Positions 45,559 through 56,900 of a stretch of DNA of 64,000 nucleotides are shown piece by piece. A model generated the notes under the pieces. The model searched no databases. It saw nothing but the letters and a program-made list of their open reading frames with translations, and was not told the origin of the DNA. Origin of the DNA: Tricholoma matsutake (lineage: Eukaryota; Basidiomycota; Agaricomycetes; Agaricales; Tricholomataceae); contig AP026548.1 in NCBI GenBank assembly GCA_026075535.2, forward strand, positions 2,294,001-2,358,000, in the 5' to 3' direction. Both the position numbers and the translations under genes were made by a program. Position 1 is the first letter of the stretch, and every line of letters starts with the position of its first letter.

Positions 45559-46626
45559 TAGTGATGTGTGTGGCTCAGCTCAAAGCCACAAGCCAGCTGA
45601 GGCCAAGCCCTAAAAAGCTGAGCCTGCATGGGCTGTAGTGACAGCTTCACAGGGCCCACAGCTCAGGCTTTGAGTCAAGAAAGCCATAAGCCATGGCCTT
45701 AGCTGCAGCTTTTGTAACAACATGTCAAACTTGAACTCCTTCTCAAAATGGATTTCCCCAATGATTTTCATGATTGAGATTTGAGAACGCATAGTTTAGG
45801 TAGGTCATATCTTCTGAACCTGTGTTAACTTCTACTACTGATGATATTGATGTTATGTTCATATGCAAAAATAGTTGTTTCTGAGCCATTTATGTATTCC
45901 AAGTATGTCTCTTTTTGGATTGTGTTTAGTGTTGTCTTGACCGACTTGGGGTATTTTTGTATTTTTGAAATAACTTGACACAATGGACTCAACCTGCTTA
46001 GTGTTGAGAGAGGACCCATTGACTTTTGGGGCTCCCTATCTATGTAAATATGTTCAGAATTCTACACAATTTATTGGAATTGATATTGCCTTTGACTCAT
46101 TTTTTGCAAGTCAACCAGCAAAAATGAGTCAAAGGCAATATCAATTCCAATAAATTGTACAGAATTCTGAAAATATTTACATGGATAGGGAGCCCCAAAA
46201 GTCGATGGGTCCTCTCTCAACACTAAGCAGGCTGAATCCATTGTGTCAAGTTATTTCAAGAATACAAAAATGCCCCAAGTCAGTCAAGGCAATACTAATT
46301 GTGTTCATTTTTCCACTAATGATGCATTCCATTATTGACTTTTAGCCACACAATGATGATTACCAGCATAATGACCACCACACATACATCAAAACTCGCT
46401 GTTGCACCTGTGTCCCCTGCTACAAACCCCCATGCCCACCAACACCAGCAGTGCCCAGTATCACAACACCCTTGTGTACCCCAATGAGCTGTGGCTTGGG
46501 CTGAGGCTGACCTAAGCCAGCCTGAAGCCATCTTCATGGCTCAGGCTTGGATTTTCAAAAGCCTGAGCCCCTCAAAGCCAAACCTTAGCTGCAGCTTTCA
46601 GGCTGAGCCGAGCCATCACAACACTA
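45559..46626. mobile_element. hAT-type non-autonomous element, family B (1068 bp)
   Basis: Ends TAGTGATGTGTGTGGCTCAG and, inverted, TAGTGTTGTGATGGCTCGGC. Exact 8-bp duplication GTAGTAGA at 45551-45558 and 46627-46634. Subterminal regions carry many GCTCAGGCT/AAGCCTGAGC motifs. A separate foldback element is nested at 45927-46297; without it the element is about 690 bp. Confidence 0.9.
45927..46297. mobile_element. Near-perfect 371-bp foldback MITE nested in the hAT element
   Basis: Two arms of about 175-180 bp pair almost throughout: for example GACTTGGGGTATTTTTGTAT on the left, and the inner TTTGACTCATTTTT opposite AAAAATGAGTCAAA. The loop is ~14 nt. Ends are TAGTGTTG and inverted TAGTATTG, flanked by the exact 8-bp duplication ATTGTGTT (45919-45926 and 46298-46305), as for hAT MITEs. 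Transcription through it would give a long hairpin RNA. Confidence 0.92.
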
Positions 46627-46634
46627 GTAGTAGA

Positions 46635-46874
46635 GCCCCTCAATGAAGAGAAGAGACCCTTCTCTTCCCCCTATGAAGGGAGAATGTTGATTTGCAAGCT
46701 TAATATAGGTGAAAAAGCAAAATATATGTTTATTGAACCTATATATACATGTACAAGTATTATCTACAGAAAAAAGCAATGAAAAAAGTTGAGGAATGAG
46801 TGGAATAGCATGCTCATAATTGAGAATGGTGAGTGCATGGTTAGCCAAAGATCTTGCATGCATTGATCAACCAT
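46635..46874. other. Gene-free spacer between elements
   Basis: No recognised feature apart from a short inverted CCCTTCTCTTC-like segment near 46660. Confidence 0.4.
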
Positions 46875-47136
46875 CACTGGGTGCAAGGCACAATACTGCT
46901 GGAGAAGTACTGTGGAAGTACCCTGACAGTATTCCTAATATTGTCAACAGACTTTGCCAGAAGTATTTTGACAGTATCATATCATATTTTGACAGTACTG
47001 AAGGTACTCAAGTAGTATCTTAGATTGGTATGAATACTGACAAAATATCTCTTGGTGACTATGATGACAGTATTAAGAATACTTCTACAATACTGACATG
47101 ATACCTCCCCAGATGTATCTTGCTGTGCAGCCAGTG
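46875..47136. mobile_element. Short CACTA-type non-autonomous element (262 bp)
   Basis: Begins CACTGGGTGCAAGGC and ends ...GTGCAGCCAGTG, that is CACTG/CAGTG termini, with 3-bp duplication CAT (46872-46874 and 47137-47139). The arms are inverted repeats filled with the subterminal motif GACAGTATT and variants. CACTG termini, a 3-bp duplication and dense subterminal motifs fit the CACTA (EnSpm/CMC) superfamily. Confidence 0.72.
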
Positions 47137-47251
47137 CATGGGAAAACTGTTAGTAATCCAGAAATGCTGGTCACCTGGACATTGTCTGATGGTCAGCTAA
47201 TGGCTTTGCTGATCCATTGATCAAAAAAGGGGCAGTCCAGGTTCTGTTGCC

Positions 47252-47340
47252 ATACTAAACAAACACATGACATAAATTGACATCTCACCCCCCCCCCCCT
47301 GAGAGATGTCGATTCAAAATGTCACATGTTAGTTTAGGGT
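47252..47340. repeat. Foldback element P3 with C12 centre
   Basis: Left arm ACTAAACAAACACATGACAT, a run of 12 C at 47288-47299, and right arm ending ATGTTAGTTTAGGG. Same family as 37477-37612 and 27681-27767. Confidence 0.75.
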
Positions 47341-47685
47341 GTGCTTTCTGTGCTCTCTGGTTCTGGGGTGCAGAATATTTTATTTCTTTGCTTGGCTGTC
47401 TTTACAAACTCATCTGCTGAATTCAACAATCAAGTAGTCATGTATTTCAGTATTCAGTATACTGTACCATTTTAATCAATTCACATGTCACAGGCCATGG
47501 GCCACTTTCGCAGCACTAATTGTCATGGATGTCACAGGTCACTGGGCAGATGTGTGAACCTACCTGGGACACCTATTTTTCCCATATAAATTAATGTTAG
47601 GCTGTCAACACTGTGGGATTGGAAGATGGAAGTGTACAGGTGCAAAGTAGGCCACTACTGAATTGGTGCAAACATCATGTAAGCA
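47341..47685. other. Gene-free stretch
   Basis: No gene or repeat recognised between the P3 foldback and hAT copy 3. Confidence 0.4.
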
Positions 47686-47693
47686 AATCCAGT

Positions 47694-48533
47694 TAGTGTT
47701 TAAGGGTCCAGTCCAGTTTGGTTTTTTGACCCAAAAACATAAAGACTGCAACCTAAACCAGTCCAGGACTGACCCAGATACTGCTAGAACCAAACTGGAC
47801 CACTTAGGACCAGTCCTTTCCAGTTAAAAGACTGAAAAAGACCAGTTAAGACTGGTTCAGACCAATGTTTTGTTGTGAAATTTGTCATATTAATATAACC
47901 CATATGTATCTTAGCAAATATTACCTGGAACTTATAACCACTGTACAGATGGATAGACATTGTAATTCCCCATCATTTGGTCTAACTTTTAAGACATTTC
48001 ATCACAATTTGACTTGGCTATGATCAATATAAAAACACATCTACTGAATGACTCGTGCTGAACACCAAGAAATGTAATGTGACAACCATAAATTATGTGA
48101 TGGATAGCATGCATTGACAAATGGTGGGAGTATTATTATACATGTTAGTCCTATGATCATTAATAGAATCAAGCAAATGATCAACATATGAGTAAGATGA
48201 AATGAAAATCAATCTGATACAACAAAATACTCATACAAAAAATAGATTTGGTTATATCTTGCTCAATTCTCAACCATTTTTTATGAACCAGAGGTCAAAT
48301 TCACTGGATTTTATGTGGAAACATGGTCCAATATATGTTCCCACAATAAAACCAGTCCTAACTGGTTTAGACTGGTTTTCTTTGGTTTTACAACATTTTT
48401 CAAAATGGAAAGACTGCTAACTGAACTGCAAAAGACCAGTCCATAAATAGACTACTGATCTGGTCTTTTCTGGTCCAATTCAGTCCAATTTCAGTCTTTT
48501 TTTCGGTCCTATGGACTGGACCCTTCAACACTA
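47694..48533. mobile_element. hAT-type non-autonomous element, copy 3 (840 bp)
   Basis: TIRs TAGTGTTTAAGGGTCCAGTC and inverted TAGTGTTGAAGGGTCCAGTC; exact 8-bp duplication AATCCAGT (47686-47693 and 48534-48541). Length and internal GACCAGT motifs match copy 2, so these two represent the usual form, and copy 1 (1460 bp) carries extra internal DNA. Confidence 0.93.
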
Positions 48534-48590
48534 AATCCAGTGACTTTGACACCTATGTCGCCCACTTTTCATCCGCGATCCAATTGTCAC

Positions 48591-49205
48591 TATTAAGACT
48601 ACAGGTCCTTAACTCAGCCTTGGCTTCATGTGTCACAGTTGGAGGCTTTCCAACTGTATCGGTATTGCAGTAGGAGGCTTTCCTACTGTATCGGGTTCTG
48701 TCCTGGACTTGGGTGCTTCCCTAGTCAACACGGCTATCCGTACTCAGAGGCTTTCTGAGTAGACTGTCTGTTCATGTATCACAGTTGGAGGCTTTCCAAC
48801 TGTCAAGTTTGAGTTATCACAGCTAGGAGCTTCCTAAGCTGTTGAGTGTTCTGGTTGAGTTTAAGACTGTTAATTGAATTAGGTCAAGCTAAGGAATACA
48901 GACAGTATTACTGTAGCTTATATATGGTTCAAAGGTATCTATTGTCCAATCGGAATAAGAGATCGTTGTCAAGTAATAATAGAAAGGACAATAGAACAGT
49001 AATCCTCATGCCAAGCATGAGGCATCTGATGTCAAGGACCCGATGTCAAGGACTGCTGCAGTGCAGCCTGTCAATCAGTGGGAGTCAGATCGGAGGGTCC
49101 CATCAGGATGAGTCATGTCATGAGTGGAGGGAAAGAAAAATGAAATACCCGGTCTCGCCAGAGTATGCTTTAGTCATTGTGGGTTACAATAGCAAAATTG
49201 TAACA
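48591..49205 (-). mobile_element. Solo LTR B with a six-hairpin array
   Basis: 615 bp on the minus strand, TGTTACAATTTTGC at 49205 down to ...GTCTTAATA at 48591 (one end base changed from the expected CA). Exact 5-bp duplication GTCAC at 48586-48590 and 49206-49210. The downstream part of the LTR (48600-48845) holds six short hairpins with a shared AAGC-containing loop but different stems. Same family as solo LTR A. Confidence 0.88.
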
Positions 49206-49210
49206 GTCAC

Positions 49211-49429
49211 CATCATGATGTCTCCAGAATGTCGATGATGTGTACAGCTTATTCACTGTTCGACAATGCTTACCACGACCAAGATCTGCATCCTTGATCT
49301 CTACATCTTGAGGTGCATTTTCTCCCACAACATCAACTTCTCATTCCATGTCCAGCCACTCTGCATTCACCACTGACATCAGGCCTCCCATTGAGCAATG
49401 CACAATCCCATCTGGGCAGGTCCCATTGA
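49211..49429. other. Gene-free stretch
   Basis: Between solo LTR B and a short minus-strand coding fragment. Nothing recognised. Confidence 0.4.
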
Positions 49430-49663
49430 TTATTTCCTCAATAACAGCACTGAGAGGAAGCTCACTATCATCCATGGATGGATCATGACCCCTGCCCGAT
49501 CTTCAGGCATCGTGATGTCCCATGTGGGGAGATCCAGTGTCTTTGTTTCAGTGAGTTCTTTCCAGAACTCTGGATCTGTATCCTTCATTTCCCATAGCTG
49601 CTTTCTAGCACTGAAACTGGTCAAACATTCGTAAGACAAGTTCCATTCACAGACACAGCACAT
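49430..49663 (-). pseudogene. Unidentified coding fragment
   Basis: A 77-codon open stretch reading MCCVCEWNLSYECL, then KQLWEMKDTDPEFWKELTET and LPTWDITMPEDRAGVM. The composition is protein-like, with a CCxC cluster. It may be a remnant of the same Plavaka-like gene as 50690-51431, from which the TIR element at 49692-50648 separates it, but I do not recognise the sequence. Confidence 0.35.
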
Positions 49664-49691
49664 CTCAAATGCCTGTCAGGTGCTCGCATCT

Positions 49692-50648
49692 GAGGCATGA
49701 CAAGGGTATGAAAAATGCATGGTAGGGGTATGGCCATATCTTCAAAATGTTATTACTAACTACCTAGCAAGAGTTTTATCACAGTTGGTCAATATATAAG
49801 GCTTTGAGAAACCTCAAGTTATTAAGCCCCAAAAGGGAAATTACATTCAGCAGAAAGGTAAGGGTATGTAAAAACCCATGAAAAACAGAAAAGGTCAGAT
49901 TTTCATCGGTTTTTCATACCCTTACTGTCAAGGTTCAGGAAGTGGGCCACCTAAGGTAATGGACCATCCACTGTTTAAAGCTGAACTAAGAGCATGTGGG
50001 TGGTTAAATAAGTGGCCAATGTACTAATCTTCATTCCTGTAATGTAAAAATAGCACCTTGATGAGATGTTCCCAAACCCAGAGCTATTTGAGGTAAAATT
50101 GATGAAATTGGTAATATTCAAGCCCACTGGTTCCAGTTTCCCCCATAACTAGTGTTCAACATAGAATTTCAGGGAGTTAGATACTGGAATTTGTTCATAC
50201 AGGCCAGGGCTTTCTCTGATATCCAAAAACTTCCATCATCTTTGTTATTTTCCATGTTTCAGGGTAAATGGCCCACTTCTGAGGCTTTTATCATTTTGGA
50301 TGGGCCACAATCAAAACTACTCCAGAACAACAAATATAACATGGACCAACTACAGGTGCAACATGCATCCTCCAAACTCCCCTGTCCACCATTTGACCAT
50401 GTGTAATCAAAGTGAGAGGCTTCCCCTCTGTGCTAGAGGGGCAAGATGTCCTTAGGTGGCCCATTACCTGCATAGTGACAGTACCTTTCTGCTGAATGCA
50501 GTTTTTCTTTTGTGGCTTAAGTTTCTCAAAGCCTTACATATTGCCCAGCCATGATAAAACTCTTGCTAGGTAGTTAGTAATAACATTCTCAAGATATGGC
50601 CATACCCCTGCCATGCATTTTTCATACCCCTGTCATGCCTTACCAAGT
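49692..50648. mobile_element. TIR element of about 957 bp, superfamily unclear
   Basis: The left end TGAGGCATGACAAGGGTATG and the inverted right end TAAGGCATGACAGGGGTATG open TIRs of about 170 bp. The arms share AAAAATGCATGG, GTTATTACTAACTACCTAGC and AAGAGTTTTATCA. I could not find a convincing target duplication, so the exact ends and superfamily are uncertain. The GGGTATG-rich ends recall the hAT-like element at 57956-58444. No transposase. Confidence 0.72.
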
Positions 50649-50689
50649 CACATCAGACAGTTCAGTTCTTTTTATCATGATGTCTCACC

Positions 50690-51431
50690 TTTTTGAGAAG
50701 TTCAGGCTTGTTGATTGCATTACATATCAGTTTCAATTTGCATGATCCCAGAGATCTTCCTGAGGCAGCTTTTGACAAGCCAATATGAATGGAGAGGACT
50801 GTCAGGGTGAGTTTTGTTGAATACTCAGTGTGCCTCCTCATAGGCTGATTTTGGGTGAGCAGCCAAGGCACTGAACAACTCAAGGGATATTTGAGTCTGC
50901 TTGTTGAGTTCAGGAACCTCTCTCAATGGATTTTGAAGTTGATCAAGAATGTCATGATCATCAATATCATCCTTGAGTCATGCATTTTGGATGTTGGCTA
51001 TCATATACTGAGAAAGCACTAGATTTCTGAGAAGAGCATGAGGGAAAGTGTCATAACAGAGAGGTTGCTGAGGAATTGGAGGGATGGGAGGAGGTGGCTC
51101 AAAGAGATCTGGTGGATCCATATCAGTATCGCCTGAGAAGTTATTGTAGTCATCAAAAGCATTCTGCTGAGAAGTATCAGGAGCACAAGAACCACTAGGT
51201 GCTGCCTAGAGAACACAACAACACCAGTCAAGATCACCAAGTTACTGAGAGGACTATCATTATGTTTACAGATTGAGTAGCCTGTGTCCTTGCTTGGCAA
51301 GCATTAATAGTAGCATGATATCTTAACTGCCTCACTGTAACCCAAGCTTCTCCTTTGCAGTATTTCATGCACTTGCATATCTTGGTTTTGGTGGAATTAG
51401 TAGGAGGGGGAAGATGTACTTGTGGGTGCAT
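50690..51431 (-). pseudogene. Plavaka-like transposase, N-terminal fragment
   Basis: Exon 1 (51431-51239) gives KTKICKCMKYCKGEAWVTVR, a Cys-rich N-terminus. After a short intron the next exon reads an acidic and proline-rich linker (DTDMDPPDLFEPPPPIPPIP), then TFPHALLRNLVLSQYMIANI, DQLQNPLREVPELNKQTQIS and HSYWLVKSCLRKISGIMQIE. One TGA (near 50980) interrupts where Arg is expected. Order and motifs match, from memory, the N-terminus of Plavaka/CxC-type transposase-like proteins of Agaricomycetes. The catalytic part is missing. Confidence 0.55.
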
Positions 51432-51439
51432 AAGGAGAA

Positions 51440-51794
51440 CTTAGACTCAGGACAACTTGAAATTCCTATGATACAATGTGACATGAAATGACAGTGTCAA
51501 CAAGATGAGTTGATCAACTCAACAATCCCTATGTCATTTCAAGCTGAGGTAAGATGTTAAATCGTTCATTTCTCCACCTTGATCCCTCCAATAAGAGATC
51601 TCAAGGGTTTCCCAGGGATCCACAGGGATACTGAAGTATGGACTTTTGACTGGGTATCAAGTCTTACAGGATTCAATACAACAGTGTGATATGAACCAAA
51701 CTGCTCAATGTGACCACAGACTTTGCCACTATTCATAGAATAGCAGGAGGGATTTAATACATTCTATAGGTTTAGTAAGGACCCATATTACATA
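51440..51794. other. Gene-free stretch
   Basis: Target region of chromovirus 2. It ends in ATCAC (51795-51799), the left copy of the duplication. Confidence 0.45.
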
Positions 51795-51799
51795 ATCAC

Positions 51800-52506
51800 T
51801 GTCAAGAACCATTCCTTGCCCAATAGGAACCCGCATCCATCCAAACCTTTCCTGCACATCGAACCCAACATTTGTCTATGCCTCCCAATTTTGTTCCCAG
51901 CTGCCTTGCACTGCCCACACTGCTGTGCACCAGGCCACCTTGTACAGCACCCACAGCTGCCTTCCCAAGGCTGCCATCTCTATTGCAAATTTGACTATGG
52001 ATTCCTGTGCGGCTCCTGCTAGGTAATTTATCTATGCAGTCAAGACACTGCCGCAGTCTTCGTTCCTGTTCTGCATTTATTCCAGACTACAGTATTTAAG
52101 CTTAGTTAGTTTTGCCTTGTATTCCTCAGTTTGTATATTGACATAGACTCGACTTTACCCTGCCAATCTAAACCTCCTTCTACTCCAACCTCAGTTCTCT
52201 AAGAGTCTGAACTCCATTCAACTTGACCTCTAGTCTCCCTCTGCAGTTCTAACCTCACCTGAACTTAACCTAAGTCCCTCCATACTCCTTCCCACGTTTA
52301 CCTGCACTTTCCTGCTCCTACCTCCAAACCTTCGACTTAAAATTAGGACACCAGACGAGGTGAAGGGTGTAGCTTCTTACAAGCTGAAGCCAAGTCCTTT
52401 CCATTTCCCCTCGCACAGAATCTGCAATGACCCGACAACCTTCTGCTATCATCACCCACAGGGTCCAATCAGATTCCAACATCCCTTTTAGGATCAGTTC
52501 TTAACA
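51800..52506 (+). repeat. Chromovirus 2 5' LTR
   Basis: 707 bp, TGTCAAGAACC...CAGTTCTTAACA. It is almost identical to the 3' LTR over the central ~400 bp; differences are mainly transitions. Confidence 0.94.
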
Positions 52507-52669
52507 GTATATACAAACTCACACTTCACTCATCCCATTCCTCTCTATGACCCCTACCAAGACCTGCCAGCGCACAACCAGAAATTCCCAACGTGCTGGT
52601 ACTATCCCAGGGATCTCTGCAATCCAGTGATCCACCCTTTCCGACCCTCATCCCACCACTACTTTTGGA

Positions 52670-53943
52670 GTGTCTTCCAGACCCTCAAGCATATTCCAAC
52701 AAATCAGCTCAGGAGCCCCTTCAATCAGTGCCAATCTCATGTCCACCTGTGCCCTGCACCCTTCCACCAACCCAGAAGGTTTTCGATCAAGAACTCCCCT
52801 TGAGTACGTAAGGGGCATCAACCAGCCTGAACCCTTTGGGTTGGAAGATCCTGGTCTAGAGGATGGACCCCCCGGCAGACCCAATGACCCTAGTGGTCCT
52901 GATGGCCCTGGGGGTGACCCCGATCCCAATGATCCAGAGGATCAACCTCCCATGGGGGAAAACCCTGACCCAGGGGATAGGTTCATAGATGTCCTTTACA
53001 ACCTCTCAGAGAGTATCTGCACCCTTCATCAAAATAATGCACCCAAGACCGAGAAAATCAAAGTTTGTGACCCCAACACTTTCGACGGTGCCAATACAAA
53101 GAAACTTAGAGACTTCCTAGTCTCCTGCAATCTTCATCTCTGTGACCATCTGCATGCATTTTCCTCTGATGAGAAAAAGATCATATTTATCCTTTCTTAT
53201 CTTAAAGGATCAGCTCTCAGTTGGTTTGAGCCTGGTCTTAATGACCCAACAGATTCCGCACACTGGATGTATCATGTGGGACTATGAAGCTTTCCTCACT
53301 GAGCTGGAAAGTAACTTCGGCTTGCATGACCCGGTCAGAGATGCAGAAAAAGCTCTCTCTGACTTAACAATGAAGAAAGGTGGTCGTATCACGAAATATA
53401 ATGTTGACTTCTGGGAGAGCTTCTAGGGTCAACTGGAATGAAGCAGCCCTTTGTGACCATTATTTCTGCGGTCTTCTGCTCCAGCTTTGCATAGAAGTTC
53501 TCTGGGGTGGTAAACCCAATACTCTTGCAGAACTGCGCTTGAAAGCACAGGACAGCGACAACATCTACTGGATGCAAGAAGATGAATCCCATTTTGAAAC
53601 AAAGAATTCCAGTAACGTCACTAACTCTAGTCAGAAGGACTCTTCCAAAAGTCCTTCCCCGTCGACAAACCAAGCCTCTTCAAACTCTGCCTGCAGTAAC
53701 ACCTCCAACCAGCAGTCTTCCACGACAAAGAACACTCCCTGGGACAAGCCCAAGTCATCCATCTCTGATAAGTTGGGGAAGAACAGCAAGCTTACTGGGG
53801 AGGAACAAGAACATTGCATGAGAGAACGACTTTGTCTCTACTGCGGTGAAGAAGGGCACATAGCAGGAAACTGCCCAAAATCCAAAGCCGCAAAAGCCCA
53901 TGCATCCATTGTTGTTCCCGACACTATGGACTCGGAAAAATAG
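52670..53943 (+). pseudogene. Chromovirus 2 Gag
   Basis: Starts MSSRPSSIFQQISSGAPSIS; a Pro/Asp/Gly-rich stretch follows (GPDGPGGDPDPNDPEDQPP), then capsid motifs FDGANTKKLRDFLVSCNLHL and FILSYLKGSALSWFEPGL. A frameshift near 53270 moves the next part to another frame (FLTELESNFGLHDPVRDAEK), and a second near 53400 moves it again (ELRLKAQDSDNIYW). The zinc knuckle CLYCGEEGHIAGNC is near the end. Confidence 0.85.
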
Positions 53944-53999
53944 TCCACAACCCTCAGGATACAGCCATTGGGGTTGGGGGTTGCATTGACCTTACCCAT

Positions 54000-56900
54000 T
54001 TGGCTGCCTATGTTCATCTCAACGTGTCTGCTCTTTCTGACCCTGACTCCCTAACCATTCTTTTAACCTTTCCCGACTCTTCTGCCCCTTTCCGAACCCT
54101 TATTGACTCTGGCTCCTCCCACTGCTTCCTTGACTCCTCTTTTGTGTTGGATAACCAACTCAGCATGGAATTCATTAACCTGATTGGTTTACAACTCTTT
54201 GATGGATCTTGCAACTCCACCATAACTCAGGTCGTCAAACTTCCAGTCACCTTCCCTGCTGGTGAAGTGTTCAATTTGTCATTCTATGTAACCTCACTCG
54301 ACTCTTCCTGTTCCGCCATACTCAGTCATAACTGGCTGAAGCAATACAATCCATTGATTGACTGGTCTTCAAGCCAACTCGCTTTCTGCTCTGCAGATCA
54401 TAGCAGTCCAGCACCCCTGATGTCACCTTTGCCCCTGAACCTTCCAGTAGAAATCCTCAACTCCTCCACACTTTCCAAACCCCCCATTCCTCCTAAGTTT
54501 ACACCTCCCGACATCTCTTTCATCAATGCTGCTGCTTATGCGCATGCTAGCAAACTTCCTGGGGCAGTAGCTTTTCAGATGACCTTTGCTCCAGAAGGGT
54601 TATCTGCCCACTCCACCCAATCTGCTAACTCGTCTGACCTTTCTGATATTCTGCCCAAGTATCATGAATTCACTGATGTCTTTAATAAGACTAAAGTGGA
54701 TACCCTTCCTCTGCATCAGTCTTACGACCTCAAGATAGAGACAGAAGACAATACTCCTCTGCCTCCAGGCCGCATGTATTCTCTCTCCCCCTCTGAATTA
54801 GAAGCCTTACAAGTCTTTATTAACAAAAAAGCTCAGGTTTCATCCACCCGTCCAAGTCCCCACATCGTGCCCCAATTCTCTTCATCAAGAAGAAGGATGG
54901 TAGTCTCTGACTTTGTGTCAACTACCGAGGACTTAACCATCTTACAAAGAAGGACCGCTACCCACTTCTGCTCATTTCCGACCTCCTTGACTCTCCCTGC
55001 AAAGCCCGCTTATTCACCAAGATAGACTTGTGGCACACTTATCACCTAGTCTGCATCACTGATGGTGATGAGTGGAAAACCACTTTCCGCACCCACTATG
55101 GATCCTTCGAGTGGTTGGTGGTTCCCTTTGGACTCACTAATGCACCTGCAGCTTTCCAGCAGTTTATGAACAACATCTTCAGTGACATGCTAGATGTTTG
55201 TGTCATCGTGTACCTCGATGACATCCTAATCTACTCCAACAACAAGTCCCAGCATGGGGCTCACATCAAAGAAGTCCTCCACTGTCTCCAGAAAAATGGA
55301 CTTTACACCTCTCCACAGAAATGTGAGTTCCACAAAGACACCATTGAATATCTGGGTTTCATCTTGTCACCAGATGGACTGCAGATGTCTGAGGATAAAG
55401 TCAAAACCGTGCTCGACTGGCCCAAGCCTAGGAAAGTTAAGGATATATCCTTCTTAGGCTTTTGCAACTTTTACCGCTGCTTCATTAATGGCTATTCAGA
55501 CATTGTCATTCCACTCACCCACTTGACATGGAAATCTGCACCCTGGGACTTCAACAAGAAGTGCCATGATGCTTTTGAAAAGCTCAAACAAGAATTCACT
55601 CATGCCGCTGTCTTAATTCAATGGGTACCCGACTCACAGATGGTACTCGAAACTGATGCTTCTGACTATGCCCTAGCAGCTATCCTTTTGGTTTAGACTA
55701 TGGATGGAGAAATCCATCCAGTTGCTTTTCATTCCCACTCCTTTAATCCCACTGAACTGAATTACGACACCTATGATAAGGAACTCTTGGCCATTTTCGA
55801 AGCCTTCAAACACTGGTGGCAGTATTTCGAGGGTTCGGCAAACCTGGTTGATGTGGTCACTGACCACAAAAATCTTGAGTACTTCAGCACAACTAAGTTG
55901 CTCACCCGCCACCAGGCCCATTGGTCTGAATACCTTTCCCAGTTCAATCTCATCATCCGCTTCTGCCCCAAAAAATTGGGGGCCAAGCCAGATGCACTCA
56001 CAAGATGTTGGGACGTCTACCATAAACAGAGAAATAGTGACTTCGCCTCCATAAACCCAACTAATTTCTGACCTGTATTCACACAGGAACAACTAACCTC
56101 TTCCCTTCGCGCCACCTACCTTGCAACACCTATTCTTCAACAAGCAGTAATCATGGATGTTGAGAAACTTCACCATGACATCTGCACCTCCTTACCCCTT
56201 GACCCTCTATCATCCACACATCTTCCGACACCTGTCGACCCCAACTGGACCATAGACAAGGCAGGTCTTCTCTGCCACTTCGACTGGATTTATGTTCCAG
56301 ACATCGCAGATCTCCACCTCAAAGTCCCTCAATACAAACATGATCATATCCTCTCTGGCCACTTTGGACAGAACAAAACCCAGCAGCTTGTCTGCTGCGA
56401 ATATGTCTGGCCAAACCTCCGCACCTTTGTCCAAGAATTCTGCAAATCCTGTATGGCTTGCAAGTGATCCAAATCGCCTCGACACAAGCCCTATTGGTTT
56501 CTAAAGCAACTTCCAGTTCTGGAACAACCTTGGCACTCCATCTCCATGGATTTCATTGAGCAACTACCCAACTCCAATGGTCACACCGCTATCCTGGTCA
56601 TTGTTGACCGTCTCACCAAACAAGGCATCTTCATCCAACTGTCAATGAAATCACAGCCCAAGAACTAGCCAACCTGTTTGTCCTCCACGTCTTCTCCAAG
56701 CATGGTGTCCCATCACATGTCACTTGTGACTGGGGATCCGAGTTCGTCTCCCATTTCTTCTGCTCCCTCGGAAAAGTGCTCGACATGCGGATCCACTTCA
56801 CTTCTGGTTATCACCTGCAAGGTGATGGTCAGACGGAATGACTTAATCAGACGTTGGAGCAGTATCTCCAGATTTTCTGCAACTATCAGCAGGACAACTG

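Noticed and set aside
54014..54223. Minus-strand frame in chromovirus 2 protease
   Set aside because: Antisense shadow of the protease coding frame.
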